From Clavelina lepadiformis (lineage: Eukaryota; Chordata; Ascidiacea; Aplousobranchia; Clavelinidae): a stretch of DNA of 64,000 bases. Both the position numbers and the translations under genes were made by a program. The notes below the pieces were generated by a model. That model ran no database searches and was not told where the DNA came from. It saw only the letters and a list, made by a program, of their open reading frames with translations. This document shows, piece by piece, positions 24,301-36,642 of this stretch (positions are counted from its first letter, which is position 1; every line of letters starts with the position of its first letter). The DNA is taken from the NCBI RefSeq assembly GCF_947623445.1, contig NC_135246.1:11019856-11083855 (forward strand), in the 5' to 3' direction.

Positions 24301-27300
24301 GCAGGTAAATGTTTGCAACTATTCCTTATCACTAACATAACAGTCGCTGTCCATGTTCAGTTAAGCATCATGTCTGTTAATTTAAGTATTGTCCACACCG
24401 CTAATGGTATGTCTAAAAAAGGACACTTTGAAAACGTTTATTACTTTTTGTAAATATTGGCTATTGGTTCCATACACCCAACTGTTAGCTACTCATCATG
24501 TAATTTTATTTTAAAAAGAATAAGCATTTTATGAGAGTGCAAATATTGCTGTGAACTACTTGGTCAAATAACACACATATTTTCATGAACTGGCTTATTT
24601 GCAGGAAACGCCATGGTATGTTTCCTGATAATTTTGTTGCCATGCTTCCAAATGTGGATGATGAAACAGAAGAGGTATTTTGATTAAAACAAGTATAGTT
24701 TAATGTTAAAGTAAGTTTGTATGTTATTGTGGTATTGTTTACATATAAAATTGCTCGGTGGAAGAAGAGTGTGAAGTTACGTGTGAGTGCCTTGTGTTGA
24801 AATAATGCACTTTTCACTGGTGTGAAGAGGCTTAAGTGCTTCTGTAGGTTGTTATAGGGCTGTTCAATTTTAAGCACTCATTTTATCAGCGCCAACATTT
24901 CTTAACAATTGATGCATACTTTGTTGTGTAAGACCGGCTCTTACAATATAAAGCATAGTTAAGGATTGCTGTAGGAAATTGTGAAGCTGTTTCAAAAGTG
25001 AGAAATTTTTCAAAGGTTTCAAGACGTAGATTTATTATGCATCTTATTTCAAATATTTACATGAAGCAAACTGTGAAATGCTTGCAAGTTATTCTTTTTG
25101 CTAGAAACCCCAACACAAAGAGTCTAAGCAGGCAAAGCCGTCTATCAAACCAGTTACAAAAACTGAAGGAGGTTGGTTGGTGATGTTATTGAAAATTGAT
25201 TAGTTACTATTAGTCAGTTTAAACTAAAGTGCATAGGAAATTGATGATTCTGCTTGCACAGACGCAGTTTTTATTAACAGTACGCCTAATAATGGCTGAT
25301 AGATTTGTGAAAACTTAATTGTATTATCTGCCAGTTAAAACCTATTCAATCAGTTTAGAGTTATGTTTGGAATTAAAAATTTCTAGGATGGAATTTTGTA
25401 GTGGTAATAGAGTAAATCTCAAATATTGGGTAAACTAGATTAATTAAACCTAACAATTCAGTATAAAGTGATAAAAAATTCATACTGGTAAACAATGTTA
25501 TCGCAACTGACACCTCACCTGATTTGATATAGAAATTTAGAATATTGATTAAAAGAGCCAGACATCAATGATGTTGGATAATGTTAGTAATGTAAATTAA
25601 GTAGTATATTTTAAATTTGTTTAGAGGCAAACACAAAAGACAAAGTTGCTACTACTCCAGCTATTAAATTAGCTCATTCACTCAAAAGACCTGCACCGCA
25701 AGTAAGTACAAGAATAGCTTGTAATTACATTTGAGTTGAAAACTGAACGCCAAATTGGGAAAATATACTGTATATGTATATGTGTATTTTATTGTAAAGA
25801 CAGACGTTGTTAAAGACCTTTTAAGTTTTTCACAAGTTATAATGTTTATTTTGTTTAAGATCCCTCCAGCAGTCAGTAAACCTTCAGCCGAAAGCAGTGT
25901 GCCAGTAATAAACGATACAGGTATTAGGACTTGAATTCTTTCACAATGTGCTATTTCGATTAAATTTGTACTGCATCATAATTTTCTGTACTGTAGGTTT
26001 GCTCTCTACCTCCGACTCAGCCACTGATTCTAAACTGACACATTACAAGCGTGCAAGTGGACCAAAGAATAGACGAAAACCAGATAGTGCTGGACGAAGA
26101 GAAAGAGTGAGAGCTTATGATGTGCCTGCGCATGTTGGATTGCCGAGTTTTTGCTTAACTTCATACTTTTTGTTTAAGACTTATGCTTGCAAGTCAAGTT
26201 ACGGCTTATGCGATTTCGTCTTAATTTTCATTGTTTTAATGGTTTATTATTTAGTTTTGCAAGTGCTTGTTACTACAACGTTATAACTAGGCAAAAGAAG
26301 CTTCGGAGGAAGTCACCAGTGTTCCTGATCCTGCTGATGCAGAAGAAGAACAAGAATCAGAATCACCTCCTTCAGTTGAACCTGATAAAGAGCCTGCTCC
26401 TAAAAAGGAACCTAAACGACCTGGCATCCAGGTCATGCCTTCTCCAACTGCAGGTTCTGAGGGTGGCCAACCTCCCAGCTGGTTGAAGAATTTGAAAAAT
26501 CGAAACTCTCTTAAGAAGCCAGGGAGTGCTCCTCTTGCTCTTTCCCCAAATAAGGATGAAAATCCAACAAATGTAAACGAAACTCCTCCTTGGTTGTCAA
26601 ATCTTCGTAGTACCAAAAAATCCTCCCCAACAGGAGAAAAGTCTGCACCGTTTGCTGCAGCAAAGCCTGCTCTTCAGATTACATCACCAAAGCCAAGCAC
26701 TCAACTTGCCGCTAATTTCACTCCTCCTAGGCCTCCCAGTCCAGACAAACCCGTTGAAGACAAGCCTTGGGTTTTGAAAAAATCCATGAAAAGCAAGAGT
26801 GAATCTGATGTTCTGGTAAGGTGCACTAATAAAATAACTGTTTCACCATTGAGGGGTAGGTGGTAGTCATTCTGAGTAAGAATATCACTGCCTGAGCACA
26901 TCAATGCTGTTGATTTCACATTACGTATCATCTAATTGAAGTTTTAGACCATTAGTTATGAATATATCTAAACAAAGTAATTATTTAATCAAATCTTTTT
27001 AGATGGTAGATCAAAACAAATACACAATCATCAACCAATCAATACACATTATAAAATTTCACAGTAAATGAATTGTATTAAAGAAAAAAATTATTTTATG
27101 AAAACAAATGAAAGGGAAGTTTAACTGCAGAAGTTATAGACTATAATATACACTTTACTGTTCCAGAGATCAGTCCGTAAATTTGTAAGTAGATAAGTTA
27201 TAAACAAATTATGCATGAACAACAGTTTTTGTGTTGAATTTAAAAATACCGAACTCCATTTAATTTGTGCATTACTCTTACATTTAAGTACTGACTAGCT

Positions 27301-29174
27301 GGTTATGAAGTAGATGTTATTGCATGGTTGGATATGTTTGTGAAGTGTATAATGTTTGATGATGAATAATTTAGACTAATTAGGAATGAAATTGGTTGGT
27401 TATTCTGCAAGTATGAGCAGCAGTGAGTAATTTTTTGGGTGTTCATGTGTTATCTATGTTTGATTATGTTTTGCAATTTACAAATTGATGAAGATTTACT
27501 GTTTTGTTAAAGTTTTCGGGACTATAATTGTCTTTACCAATTGAACAGGTTTATATTTTTTTAATAATCTTCATGTAACAAGCGCAGCTTGTAATGTTGA
27601 ACAATAAACCTTTAATGTTTATTGTAAATACCAGCATGTTTCCTTCTTGTTGGTCAGGTTTGATGATAGATTATCCTTTTATGAGCTTAAACACTTTATG
27701 TTGCATAACTTAAACATCTGTTGCTTTTTTAGTTTTTCTCATTTGAAATTTACCATTGAGTTTACCATTTAGAAACTTAGAAAAATTATCGGTACTTCTT
27801 ATTTTTTTCTATAAGTAACATGTATTAACTTAAGTTATCAACATTAACCTTCAGGCAAGTGCTGCAGCTGAACCCGTTAACGAAGTTAAAACTGAACCAC
27901 ATGTTGCCTCTGAACCTAAGAAGGTTCCAACCAGACCTGCGGTCGCTTTACAGGTAAAGTAATGATTAAAGATTGCCTATTACTGTCCACACATATGAGG
28001 ACATCAGTGTTCTTCTAACTTTGTCAAGTTACTTAATAAGCGACTATAAGGCAGGATAACCAAGCTTCAAAAATATAACATATAATATATAACATTGAGC
28101 ATAGTTTTAATTTAATGTCACTTACCTAAAACGAGTTACAGTGTCCATGTGGTGGTTCTAATGTGCCAGATTTTAACTTTGTAATGGATACTACATGTCT
28201 ATGATATGATGTTACTCCTGGCATTAATTTGCATCAGCTTGTGTTTCTCCTATACAGCCTCGCTATATAGGAATTTTCCATCTTCCTTTTCAGTTTACCA
28301 TTCTTTTCTGTACTATTTTTTTTTGTTTCAGCCTCCTAAACCTGCCGAACCTACAGTCAGGAAGCCAATGGCTGCAGTAAAACCAAAACCACCACCTCCC
28401 AAGGCAAAACCAGCTTTGCCCGGAGCAAAACCCATTCCACATCCCCATCCAGACGCGATGAAAGATGAACTGAAAGCTTTGAAAGATCTGATAACTAATG
28501 TACAAGACGAACACAGGCAAGGATTCAAACCTATGTTACTGATTATAAGCGATATGTTATTTTTTAACCCAGTGGTTCCTAAACTTTTTAAACTAGCGAC
28601 ACATTAATCCTGTTTCCAGAATTATATGACGTATTTTCAACAACAATTTAATGCAAATCACAGTTCTTTCATAGAGTTACTGTAATTACAACAAGTGATG
28701 ATTTATAAACTATTGGACAGAAACATATTGTATGGTTCGTGACGTGTACTTGAAGGAGTTATATACTTTTTTTGTGGGGTAGGCTACTTTAAAAGCACAA
28801 TCAGGAAAATGTGTTAGAACATCGTAACTCCCCTGGGATCATTAAACGAACCACCGTTTTGGATCACTTGTCTCTGTTAACCACTCAACGATGCATACAT
28901 TTTTTTTCATTTACATTTTATATTAATTTTTTTTTACAGAAAAGAGATAAATCGTCTCACCAAGGAACTGGAAGAAGAACGAAAGCAAAGATTTTTCCTG
29001 CAGGCAAGCTGTGCTTTTCAAACTTCAACCATTCACCATAAATTGCTACTTTAGAATACCGGCATCGTTGACCAAAACTGGGTGGTACCGGTTTGGGAAC
29101 AGCTTTGATTTTGCTATTCTAATTATGTTTAATTGCAGGATGAAGTGGCCCAGCTGCGTAAACAAGTCGGTTAA
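12399..29174 (+). CDS. SH3KBP1: CIN85/CD2AP-type triple-SH3 adaptor, 17 exons
   Basis: CIN85/CD2AP adaptors link receptors, Cbl, endocytic proteins and actin capping protein through three SH3 domains (family knowledge). Exons: 12399-12420, 12894-13045, 15294-15348, 18777-18874, 19641-19805, 20904-21020, 24090-24304, 24605-24674, 25105-25171, 25625-25701, 25860-25920, 25997-26106, 26291-26815, 27855-27953, 28332-28516, 28940-29003, 29139-29174; 705 residues in phase (human CIN85 665). SH3-A spans about 8-58 (FDYDAEAKDELTL), SH3-B 82-130 (FPYERQNDDELDL, EGVFPTNF), SH3-C 230-288 (FDYEAQTEDELSL, GWWEGE). After SH3-B comes KGVGFGNIF, a CIN85/CD2AP hallmark. LTHYKRASGPK in exon 12 resembles the capping-protein-interacting motif. 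A Pro/Lys-rich region follows, then a coiled coil from about 653 (LTKELEEERKQR). The last two introns use GC donors. Weak points: the short first exon and the GTGCTT donor after SH3-A. Confidence 0.9.
13446..13937 (-). pseudogene. C-terminal part of the transposon protein
   Basis: Continues the same protein: FLLGQQKGYTKFLCYLCMWD, then RAREKHWTQKERPLRE, then KIVFPPLHIKLGLITQFVRV. The CxxC and conserved HIKLGL block look like functional-site remnants. After about residue 90 the frame turns into low-complexity intron-like text, so the true C-terminus is lost or frameshifted. Confidence 0.6.
13974..14662 (-). pseudogene. Broken N-terminal and middle part of the transposon protein
   Basis: 14662-14378 opens with MVWREPQDHMTDCYFC, a Cys-containing start. 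14618-14262 in another frame carries the linker with VPHSDRFPPPVFSG and an acidic stretch. 14195-13974 has MLVYCNDIPGLLEQLG and WRLFLDSSKRSIK. The order matches one ancestral protein, with at least two frame shifts. No classical DDE signature could be placed by eye. Confidence 0.6.
15349..18776. other. Intron 3 of the SH3 adaptor, with a foldback repeat
   Basis: A 3.4-kb intron. No additional SH3-family exon was seen. It contains the GCGAC/GTCGC foldback repeat at 17086-17553; the rest is AT-rich and featureless. Confidence 0.5.
17086..17553. repeat. Foldback repeat built of GCGACTGTCA units
   Basis: The left half repeats AGCGACTGTCA, AAAGCGACCACACGACAGCG and similar words. The right half carries their complements (GACAGTCGCTGTTTT, GACAGTCGCTAT). 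The left arm also has a direct duplication of about 55 bp (ACACGACAGCGATTCATTTA twice). The two outermost AGCGACTGTCA words are inverted to each other, as in a MITE or foldback element. Exact boundaries and a target duplication were not resolved. Confidence 0.65.
21021..24089. other. Intron 6 of the SH3 adaptor
   Basis: A 3.1-kb intron between the KGVGFGNIF exon and the SH3-C exon. I looked for extra proline-rich exons and found none with splice sites and phase. It ends with a T-tract near 23930 and a good acceptor at 24088-24089. Confidence 0.4.
28570..28856. mobile_element. Probable hAT-like MITE in adaptor intron 15
   Basis: The left end CAGTGGTTCCTAAACTTTTT matches other hAT ends in this window. 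The proposed right end reads CATTAAACGAACCACCG, a diverged complement. The flanks TTTTAACC and TTTTGGAT share only the first four bases. It lies in an intron with a GC donor. Confidence 0.4.
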
Positions 29175-32100
29175 CGAATGTACGAAGATAGGCGACACGA
29201 AAACAACAACTAGTTTTACAAACCGCGACGTCTTTGAACATTTTACGCAGCAACTTTAGTGAGAAGCGCATGCCTTGATTTTGATGGACCTAGTTTAACA
29301 GCAGTATTCGGAAATGAACCAGTACAGTGTAGCACTTAACGATAGTTTCGTTTTTACGCATTTTTTGCGAACATTTTGTTTGCTTTTTTGGTTAGCTTTC
29401 CCGCAGAGGCCCGAGCATCACTTTTAAATGCGCAATTTAAGCACACGACATTTACGCATAATGGTCCTTTACCATTCTCTTGTGTTCATTGTCTTAAACT
29501 TCAGCGTTTGTCCAGTTTGCTTTTACTTTTGATAATTAATTGTAATTCGCGGTTTGATGAAAAAGGATGCGTTCATGTTGTTGTACCATAAGGCTTGAGT
29601 TTCAAACCGTTTATCTCTACATGCCGATAGGTTTCCTATGCATTTACTCGCACGATTAATACGCTCTCATTTACTTAGATCTTGACTACGTTTTTCACAT
29701 TCTGTCAGCGAATATATACAAGGTCATGGTATATTGAATATCTCTGGTATGCAGTGACCTTAATACATTCCTAAAATAGTCATACACTGTAATCACAGTT
29801 AAGATAAAATCAGTTCATTTACTCCATTTAGTACAATTAATCTGTTGCTTTTCTAATTTACTAACCATTTTGGTTTATGTTAACCAGTTTCTTTTTACTG
29901 ATGTGTTTTGTATGAATGACACTATGATAGTTGTCGTATTACTGCTATCTTAAAATGGTTTGATGTAATGTATGTGAATCATTAAGGCTTTAATCTACGT
30001 TAGTAATATACCATTGGTAGCAAACTCAAAACATTTTTTGCATCGGCGTCGTAGCCTTTTATAACTAAAGCTTCGAAAAGAATAAATATCTTATAATTGA
30101 AAGAAAGTGGTTTGCTGGCCAACGGCCTGCACTTACATGTGTTGCTTGACTTGATAAAAAATACCTTATTAATTATTATTATAGCAGTAATATACGACCA
30201 TTCGCGCGTTCATATGTAAGGTGAGAATGTACGGCCGTGTATTTGGGAAGTGTTGGTTTTAGTTTGCTGCTTTTAATATTTTTCCACTAATTGTACTGAA
30301 GTATTCAAACGTAGAACAGTAACTCACTCTTCGCTACACTTTTGTACAGTTATGTTATTTTTTGTTGAAAATTGCCTTGTCTATTCTGATAGACAGATTG
30401 ATGTAATTCTTCTCACGCCGCTGGTTGGTTTGATGGCCCTTTTTAACAATGTTAGCAAAAATGAGTTTCTAGTATTGAGTGTTTTTTCAATAATTAATCT
30501 ATAAATAGTCTTGTTATCGTTTGTAATGGGTAACGTTGCGCGCATACATTTCATTATAGCGGCATTGTGATCAATTGCGTTTATGCAGAGATATCCATTA
30601 TGATTTATTGTGATTTTTAGCTTCGTGCTTGTATTTTTGTATTCTGCAGCATACCGCTGTCTCAATGGCAAAGAATCATTGCTGAACACGTATACGCTAC
30701 TTAATATATCTCTTAAGCACAATATCATATTTCTTTGCATGCAGATGCTGGGCATTACATTGAAGGTTCGGCTCGAAAACTGGATGTTTTATTCGGCGGG
30801 TTGTTATGTATTGATGTAGACTATTGTAGGTCTTCTGTTGGAAATATGTTGTACATTTTTCGATCTAATGATAAGTTACATTAGTGCGATAAATCGATAA
30901 TTGACCACCCTTTCGAAGGTGCGTTTTCCAAGTCTGTTGTAAGCTTTTGACTTCCATTGCAGGTAATGCTAAATGCGAGAATAAACTGAGTGACAAAGCA
31001 CCTGACGTGGGTGAAAGTGTAAACTCCCTCATGCTAGCAGTTCGCTATCCAACCTAGCATTACACTACAACCGCAATTAAACAACAAGCTATTAAACAAA
31101 CAATTTTGTTGAGCGACTTAACTTATATTTCAAATCGAAGATTGGCAAGCCGGAAGCTAAGTGTGCAATCAAATCTTAGCACCGAATAAGAATCATTTCA
31201 AAGTTTATAGAATAGCTAGATGTTTAGCAATTAGCCAACACTGATACCTCTACCAGTGGTAACTGGTAAGTAATTTCTAATACCGTAGCAGAATGCAAAT
31301 GCGATAAAAGCAATGGTTTGCAATCGGTCTCAGTCATAACGAGCCTTAAATATTTAACCTGAACCCGAAAATTTGTTTGACATCCGAATCAGTAGAAAGC
31401 TAGTACACTTTCCAGTAAAGGAATTTAACGTAATTAGTTTTTTCTTTTGCTACAATCACTATTCAGTGCAATGGTACATTGTATTTTGAATCGTCGCATG
31501 AATAAAACAGCCAATACAGTTGACTGCAGCATGATCATCAGACGTTTCGTAAACAATGTTAACGCCTAGTAGGCCTACAAGCTCATCCAAGTGGAAACCG
31601 GATGGTTGCATAAAAAAACGAAGTCCGCTCAAACTTAAGCAGCAATATTCCCGAATAAACCGATGAATTTGTGATATAAGAACTTGAAAAAAAATACGTA
31701 AGCCGCGTGGACGTGGAGAGTTGCTACTTGGTTCACACCATTTACATTTGCTCATAGTTTAAGCTCGAAGGGCTAAAAAATTTTTTAAAAGGTTTTCAGA
31801 ATGAGTTTGATGTGAAGGGTATTTTAGATTTTTATATTGATTAAATGAAGGGTGCATTAAAGTTTTGCGCTATGAAGCCTACAATGCTGTCTATGTGCTC
31901 TTTATGCATTTTGTGATCTATGTGCAAAATGCGTTAACAGCACATTGTGCGCTGCACCCACCACCCAGACAATAGTGCACAATGTACATAAAGCATACAA
32001 TGCATCGGGCACAAAAAGAAATGAGGAAAAACGTTATACAGACGTCGGAATGAAGTTTCACCATTGCTCTTCACTTCCTGCTTCGCAATAAAGCACCTGT

Positions 32101-33179
32101 TATAGTGACTGGACGCTCCTGTCACTCGCTAACTACAACCAAGGAGATGCAGTTATCTTGCATCTTAACGGAAGTATAAAGCTTTGATTTTTGATATACC
32201 ATTGGATGACGTAGACTTTGCATTTGTGATACCTTTTGAAGAAGTAGCGGTTGTTACAATAAAATCGAAGTTCCTTTGGCAATTTTAAATTCAAGAAACC
32301 CATGAAACATTTAGAGACCAAAATAGAGCAAACAAATGCATTTATGTGTGAAATTATTGTTGTTAGTTGTTGTCTGCGTTTTATAGTTCCAGCAAGAAAG
32401 TTAAATCACTTTCGGCCCTAATCATGTACTATTTGTTAAGAAAATCACGCGCCACTGGCTCACAAGCGTACGTGCCACTATTTTCGCAGATACGCTAAAA
32501 CTGTAGCATCGTATCGGTAGTACGTGTAAGTGCATTGTTACAGACGTGTACTACGCACAATGGTCAAGCATTTTTTTAAATTGTACTCTGTACGTTGCTC
32601 AGTGCTTTATAGTAGACTTGTCGGTCGAGCCGAACGCTATAATTTTATTGATTTCTATGTTCGTCACCTGTCGAACAGCTGATTGGTAAAAGCACACAAA
32701 AGTTGTACAGCACATTGCCATGCTGTTCAACCAAAACTGTTTAACACCATAATTTATTTGCAAATAAAGATACTTATAAGTGTTATTATAAAAATACTTT
32801 GGAATTGGTGTTTATGATTTTGCGTTATAAGTTGATGTTTTCAAGTTTTTGTTATTGTCTACAAAATAACCTTTGCGTTGTTAAAATATTGTCCAATGAA
32901 AATCTGTTATCCGGTTTACACACGTGATATAAACAAAATGGCACCAAGTATAAAAACATTCGGCGGTTGACCGCCGAGGAAGAAGGTGGGTGTGATAAAT
33001 TGTGTTGGTGTTTTGCGTTTATTCTTTTTGCTGTAACTGTTTGCTTATGTCATTATAACAGTTAATTTAGTAGTGATGTTGGATGTCAAATATTCTGTAA
33101 AATAGACCGTACTTGAAATTGATAGTTATATTTATCGATAAATTGCAACAGCTGCTTGACCTGTCGGCCTGTTTCTTGT
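29175..33179. other. 3' flank of the adaptor gene and intergenic region
   Basis: About 4 kb. The adaptor 3' UTR probably occupies the left end; AATAAA at 30081-30086 is a possible polyadenylation signal. Short frames here (for example 30381-30755 and 31459-31755 on the minus strand) show no recognisable domain or splice context. A perfect short hairpin CGGCGGTTGACCGCCG lies near 32962. Confidence 0.4.
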
Positions 33180-33183
33180 TTAA

Positions 33184-34943
33184 CCCTTATTAGCATATGC
33201 GTTGACATTTTGTCAAAATCGATTTTTTGTGTGACATTGCTCTCGTAGCTTATGCACTAGCTCAGCAAGATCCTGTGACGATGGAGAACTTCTGAATAGC
33301 TTACTGCTGTAGCGATTTCAAAACGTTAAATTGTTTCCATAATGAGTTATTTGCGTTTTAACTTAATCGGCACATCTGTTGACAAAATGTCAACAATCAG
33401 AAACAATAGGAGTTTGGAATGTAAAGTCACTACATAGTAGTTAGCTATTATCACAAAGTGATAACCGGGGACTTACAGGAGAGTAGCATGTGTATTTAGT
33501 CAATCACTGTCTGACTAGAAGGAGTTAGATTGCCAGTTGATAACTTGATATAACTCAGAAGAAAAATATTGTCTAAGCAGTTGTGTCGGAAACGTTTGCC
33601 TTAGCTCTAACTAGCTCTTACAAGCTCTGCGCAACGTCTACATTCCTAGGGAATCCTTGAATGTGGATGAACAACTCATCGGATAACGAGGCAAAATTGC
33701 TGGAAGAACATTTATGCCATCGAAACCAAGGAAATATGGTGTAAAGTTCTCTTGGCTGTGTGAAGCCACATCAGGTTTTGCTCTAAATGGCATTATTTAT
33801 TCCGGAAAAGAAACCGACTCGACTCCTGACAGAAATCTTGCAAATGATACAGTGATGAACTTGTGTTTTGTTTACTTTGGTACTGGTCGTGACATATACA
33901 TTGACAGATATTTTACATCTCTTGGTCTTGTTTACAGTCTCTTGCTTCAAAAGCTTACATTGATAGGAACAGTAATGGCTAATCGCCGTGAAGTTTCATC
34001 GCAGCTCAAGTCAGCAAGGAGAAGAGAGGTGGAAAGTACTGAAGCATTGTATGACCATTTGAACAACATTCTGCTATTGTCATATGTACCAAAACGAAAC
34101 AGGAATGTCCTCATGATGTCTTCTTCACACTCTTCTGTTTCCATCACTGAAACTTACAGGAAACCTACAGTTATCATGGATTACAACAAATGTGGAAGTG
34201 GAGTAAAGGTGGAGTTGACACTCTTGATGAAAACTGTGAAGAATTCAATTGCTTGAGGAAAACAAATTGTTGGCCAATGGTTAATAATTACAATTTGATA
34301 AATGTTGCCAGTAACAACGCATTTCTCATAATCAGAGGCAATGGGAAAAGTAACAAAAAAACAGATTTTCTAAAAAACCTTAGCTTTCAGCTTGCTCAAC
34401 CATGTGTCATCCAAAGAAAATTGGCGGTAGAAACTAAACTGCTTTCCGAAAAGTTGAGGTACGTTGATGCTGCTACTTCAAGCACTTTCAATGGCGCAGT
34501 TCAAGGTATCAAACGGGGAAGATGCTACAGATGTGCAGAGAATACTCGATCTGCATGTGTCGCTTGTAGCCGACGGGTTTACCCACGAAACAGAAAACTT
34601 CAGAAGAACAAATAATGCTGGGAATGCTGAACAATTTGTTGTAGTGCTCCACGTTTCTTCGTTTTTGTGTTTGAAAAACATGTGGTAAACCTTCGCTCGT
34701 TAAGATTTTCTTGCATTTTATCTGAAAACTAGTAAGCTAAAACTATTCCTGGGAAGACAGCGGACCTCCCAATTAGGATTAATAATTGTTTTGTTAAAGT
34801 TTTATCAACATCAAATCATCTAAAACAACAACTTCACTTTAAGACCAGCGCATTTGTATCGAAAAACACAAGGAAATACCATGTTGACAATTTGTCAACA
34901 TATGTGCCGATTAAGTTACCTAAAATCCCTGTGCTAATAAGGG
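33184..34943 (+). mobile_element. piggyBac-family transposon, non-autonomous relic
   Basis: Terminal inverted repeats CCCTTATTAGCA and TGCTAATAAGGG are flanked by TTAA on both sides (33180-33183, 34944-34947), the exact piggyBac signature. Subterminal inverted blocks match too: AATCGGCACATCTGTTGACA near 33366 against TGTCAACATATGTGCCGATT near 34893. The interior holds a broken transposase reading the + strand. Total length is 1,760 bp. The N-terminal half of the transposase gene is missing, while the ends look nearly intact. Confidence 0.92.
33660..34615 (+). pseudogene. piggyBac transposase, truncated and frameshifted
   Basis: The text from 33660 reads NVDEQLIG, then an in-frame TAA, then FMPSKPRKYGVKFSW. 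33714-34256 continues with GFALNGIIYSGKE, TGRDIYIDRYFTSLGL and LIGTVMANRRE, then PTVIMDYNKCGSG. The frame shifts near 34190 and 34190-34615 continues with GGVDTLDENCEEFNCLRKTN and a C-terminal Cys-rich finger (CYRCAENTRSACVAC). Asp residues typical of the DDD catalytic triad are visible in DRYFTS and GVDTLD. The first ~200 or more residues are absent. One stop and one frameshift make it non-functional. Confidence 0.88.
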
Positions 34944-34947
34944 TTAA

Positions 34948-36642
34948 ACATATATTTGTATGGCGTTTTCACCACATAGCGAGACGTCGTTTAAAGAGAA
35001 TTAATCACATTACAAATTACTACTGGTACAACTCTTTGTCCACAATCCATGGTTAGCGACATTTAAGTTGTAAAGTGGACACTGACGTAACATAAACAGA
35101 TTGTAGGTCTAGTGCCGAAGTGCACAACCACAGGATGCATTTGTGTATCAGACCCCAGCTACTCAGATTGTGACGTTACTTGGTTGTGCACTTCTGCACT
35201 AGACCCCAGATTGTTATTGTTATAGTCCTATAATGTCGACAATGATTAAAATTTACCTACTTCATGTGCTGAAATTAAAGTTATATCAAATAGAAAGTCA
35301 GTCTTTAACAGCTTTATCATAAACTTGTCTGCCTAAGATGTCAAACTTGTTTTTATAGGCTTAACTTTTGCTTTGCTACTACCATAAACTCAAGTATACC
35401 TTTATCCATTTGAGACTGACTATTTCACCGTAAATATGTAACGCAGCCTGTTGTTAAAGGTTGACGGCAAGGTTAGGAGAATCGATATGCCAAAAGTTGA
35501 TTTAAGGTTTTATTGGAGTTAGATTTAGATTAGAAGGTTGGTTTAGGTTACTTTGTTATAACTTTTAACTTCGGTTAACAAGAAACTGTAAAACCTAGCT
35601 TAGAACGCACAATTTTTTTGGTGAAATAGTGGCAGACTGGCAGCGTATCCGTTTTTATGTAAAAGTTGTAAAGTAACATAAGTCAGTGATGTATTGCAAG
35701 TGTTATCAACAATTAGAATAAATGACTTGAGCTAGTAAGTCAGTGAGTTATTAACAATAGTAATAGTATTTAATTACGTAAAAAATTAAAATGAGACCTT
35801 AAGACTGTAAGAGTTAACGTCCAATTCAGCATCAAGACGTTGAATTAGATGCTGTTGAAGGGTTAATACTTCAAAACCACTGTACATCACACATAGTGTT
35901 TCAAATACTAAACAAATACATTTTGTTTTGTAGAAAATGTTTTTCGCACCATATGCTTTCAAACAAAACGTAAGCTTACTGGATGGCAAGCTCGTCTCAA
36001 CCATCAAGTATAAGGTGAAATGTGAATTTAAACTAAATCGTGACATCATAATGATCCAATGATTATTGCACACCAGCGGTGCCCAGCTGCTAAACGCTTT
36101 TTGGCTTTTGGGTTACTTTTAAAATGATATAAGAAAACAGCTACCTTACAAAAGGTTATGTATATATTTGATAACAATATGAAATGTTTACACTGATTGA
36201 GTATTACTCTTTGCATGTATTTAATATTTAAAACGCAACAAAGTTTTAAGCATCGGTAGAGTAGGTTACATATGTCATTTGTAACAAGAAAACTGTTAAT
36301 ACATTGACGTTGAAACAGTTTCTGAATACTGTGCAATCTACCCACACTGTGTTTGCAATTGACCAGTTCCCAAATTGGTCGATGTCTTGGGCACCCTCGT
36401 TGCAAACAATATTAGTACTGTTGTAAAATAATGTGTATTGGTACAAGGAAGTAAGCATGCTGTGTTAAAGCAATCAACATGGATAGGTTATCAGTAATTT
36501 CAAAGCACCTCAGGGCTTTGATGTTTTTGCTTTGTAAAACATGCTAATAACAACTGGCTTTATTTCTTTGTCCCCAACGCACTTGACAAAAAATGAAACG
36601 AGTGATTGTATTTTTTTAAATGTATTGTTTACACATGTTTTT
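34948..36642. other. Intergenic region before BTAF1
   Basis: Contains the intact palindromic mini-element at 35107-35204. No exon is supported. ATGGATAG at 36479-36486, followed by GTTATC, could be a short alternative first BTAF1 exon: joined to the CAG acceptor at 36652 it would read MDSRLDQ. Confidence 0.4.
35107..35204. repeat. Palindromic mini-element, intact copy
   Basis: A 98-bp unit with outer inverted arms GTCTAGTGCCGAAGTGCACA and TGTGCACTTCTGCACTAGAC, so the whole unit folds back. The core text CAGACCCCAGCTACTCAGAT is shared with the interrupted copy near 11640-11732. No coding capacity. Confidence 0.7.

Noticed and set aside
26287..26616. A 109-codon minus-strand frame inside adaptor exon 13
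   Set aside because: It is a shadow of the + strand coding exon, which has clear phase, splice sites and homology.
31459..31755. A 98-codon minus-strand frame in the intergenic region
   Set aside because: No family resemblance and no supporting splice sites or poly(A) signal.
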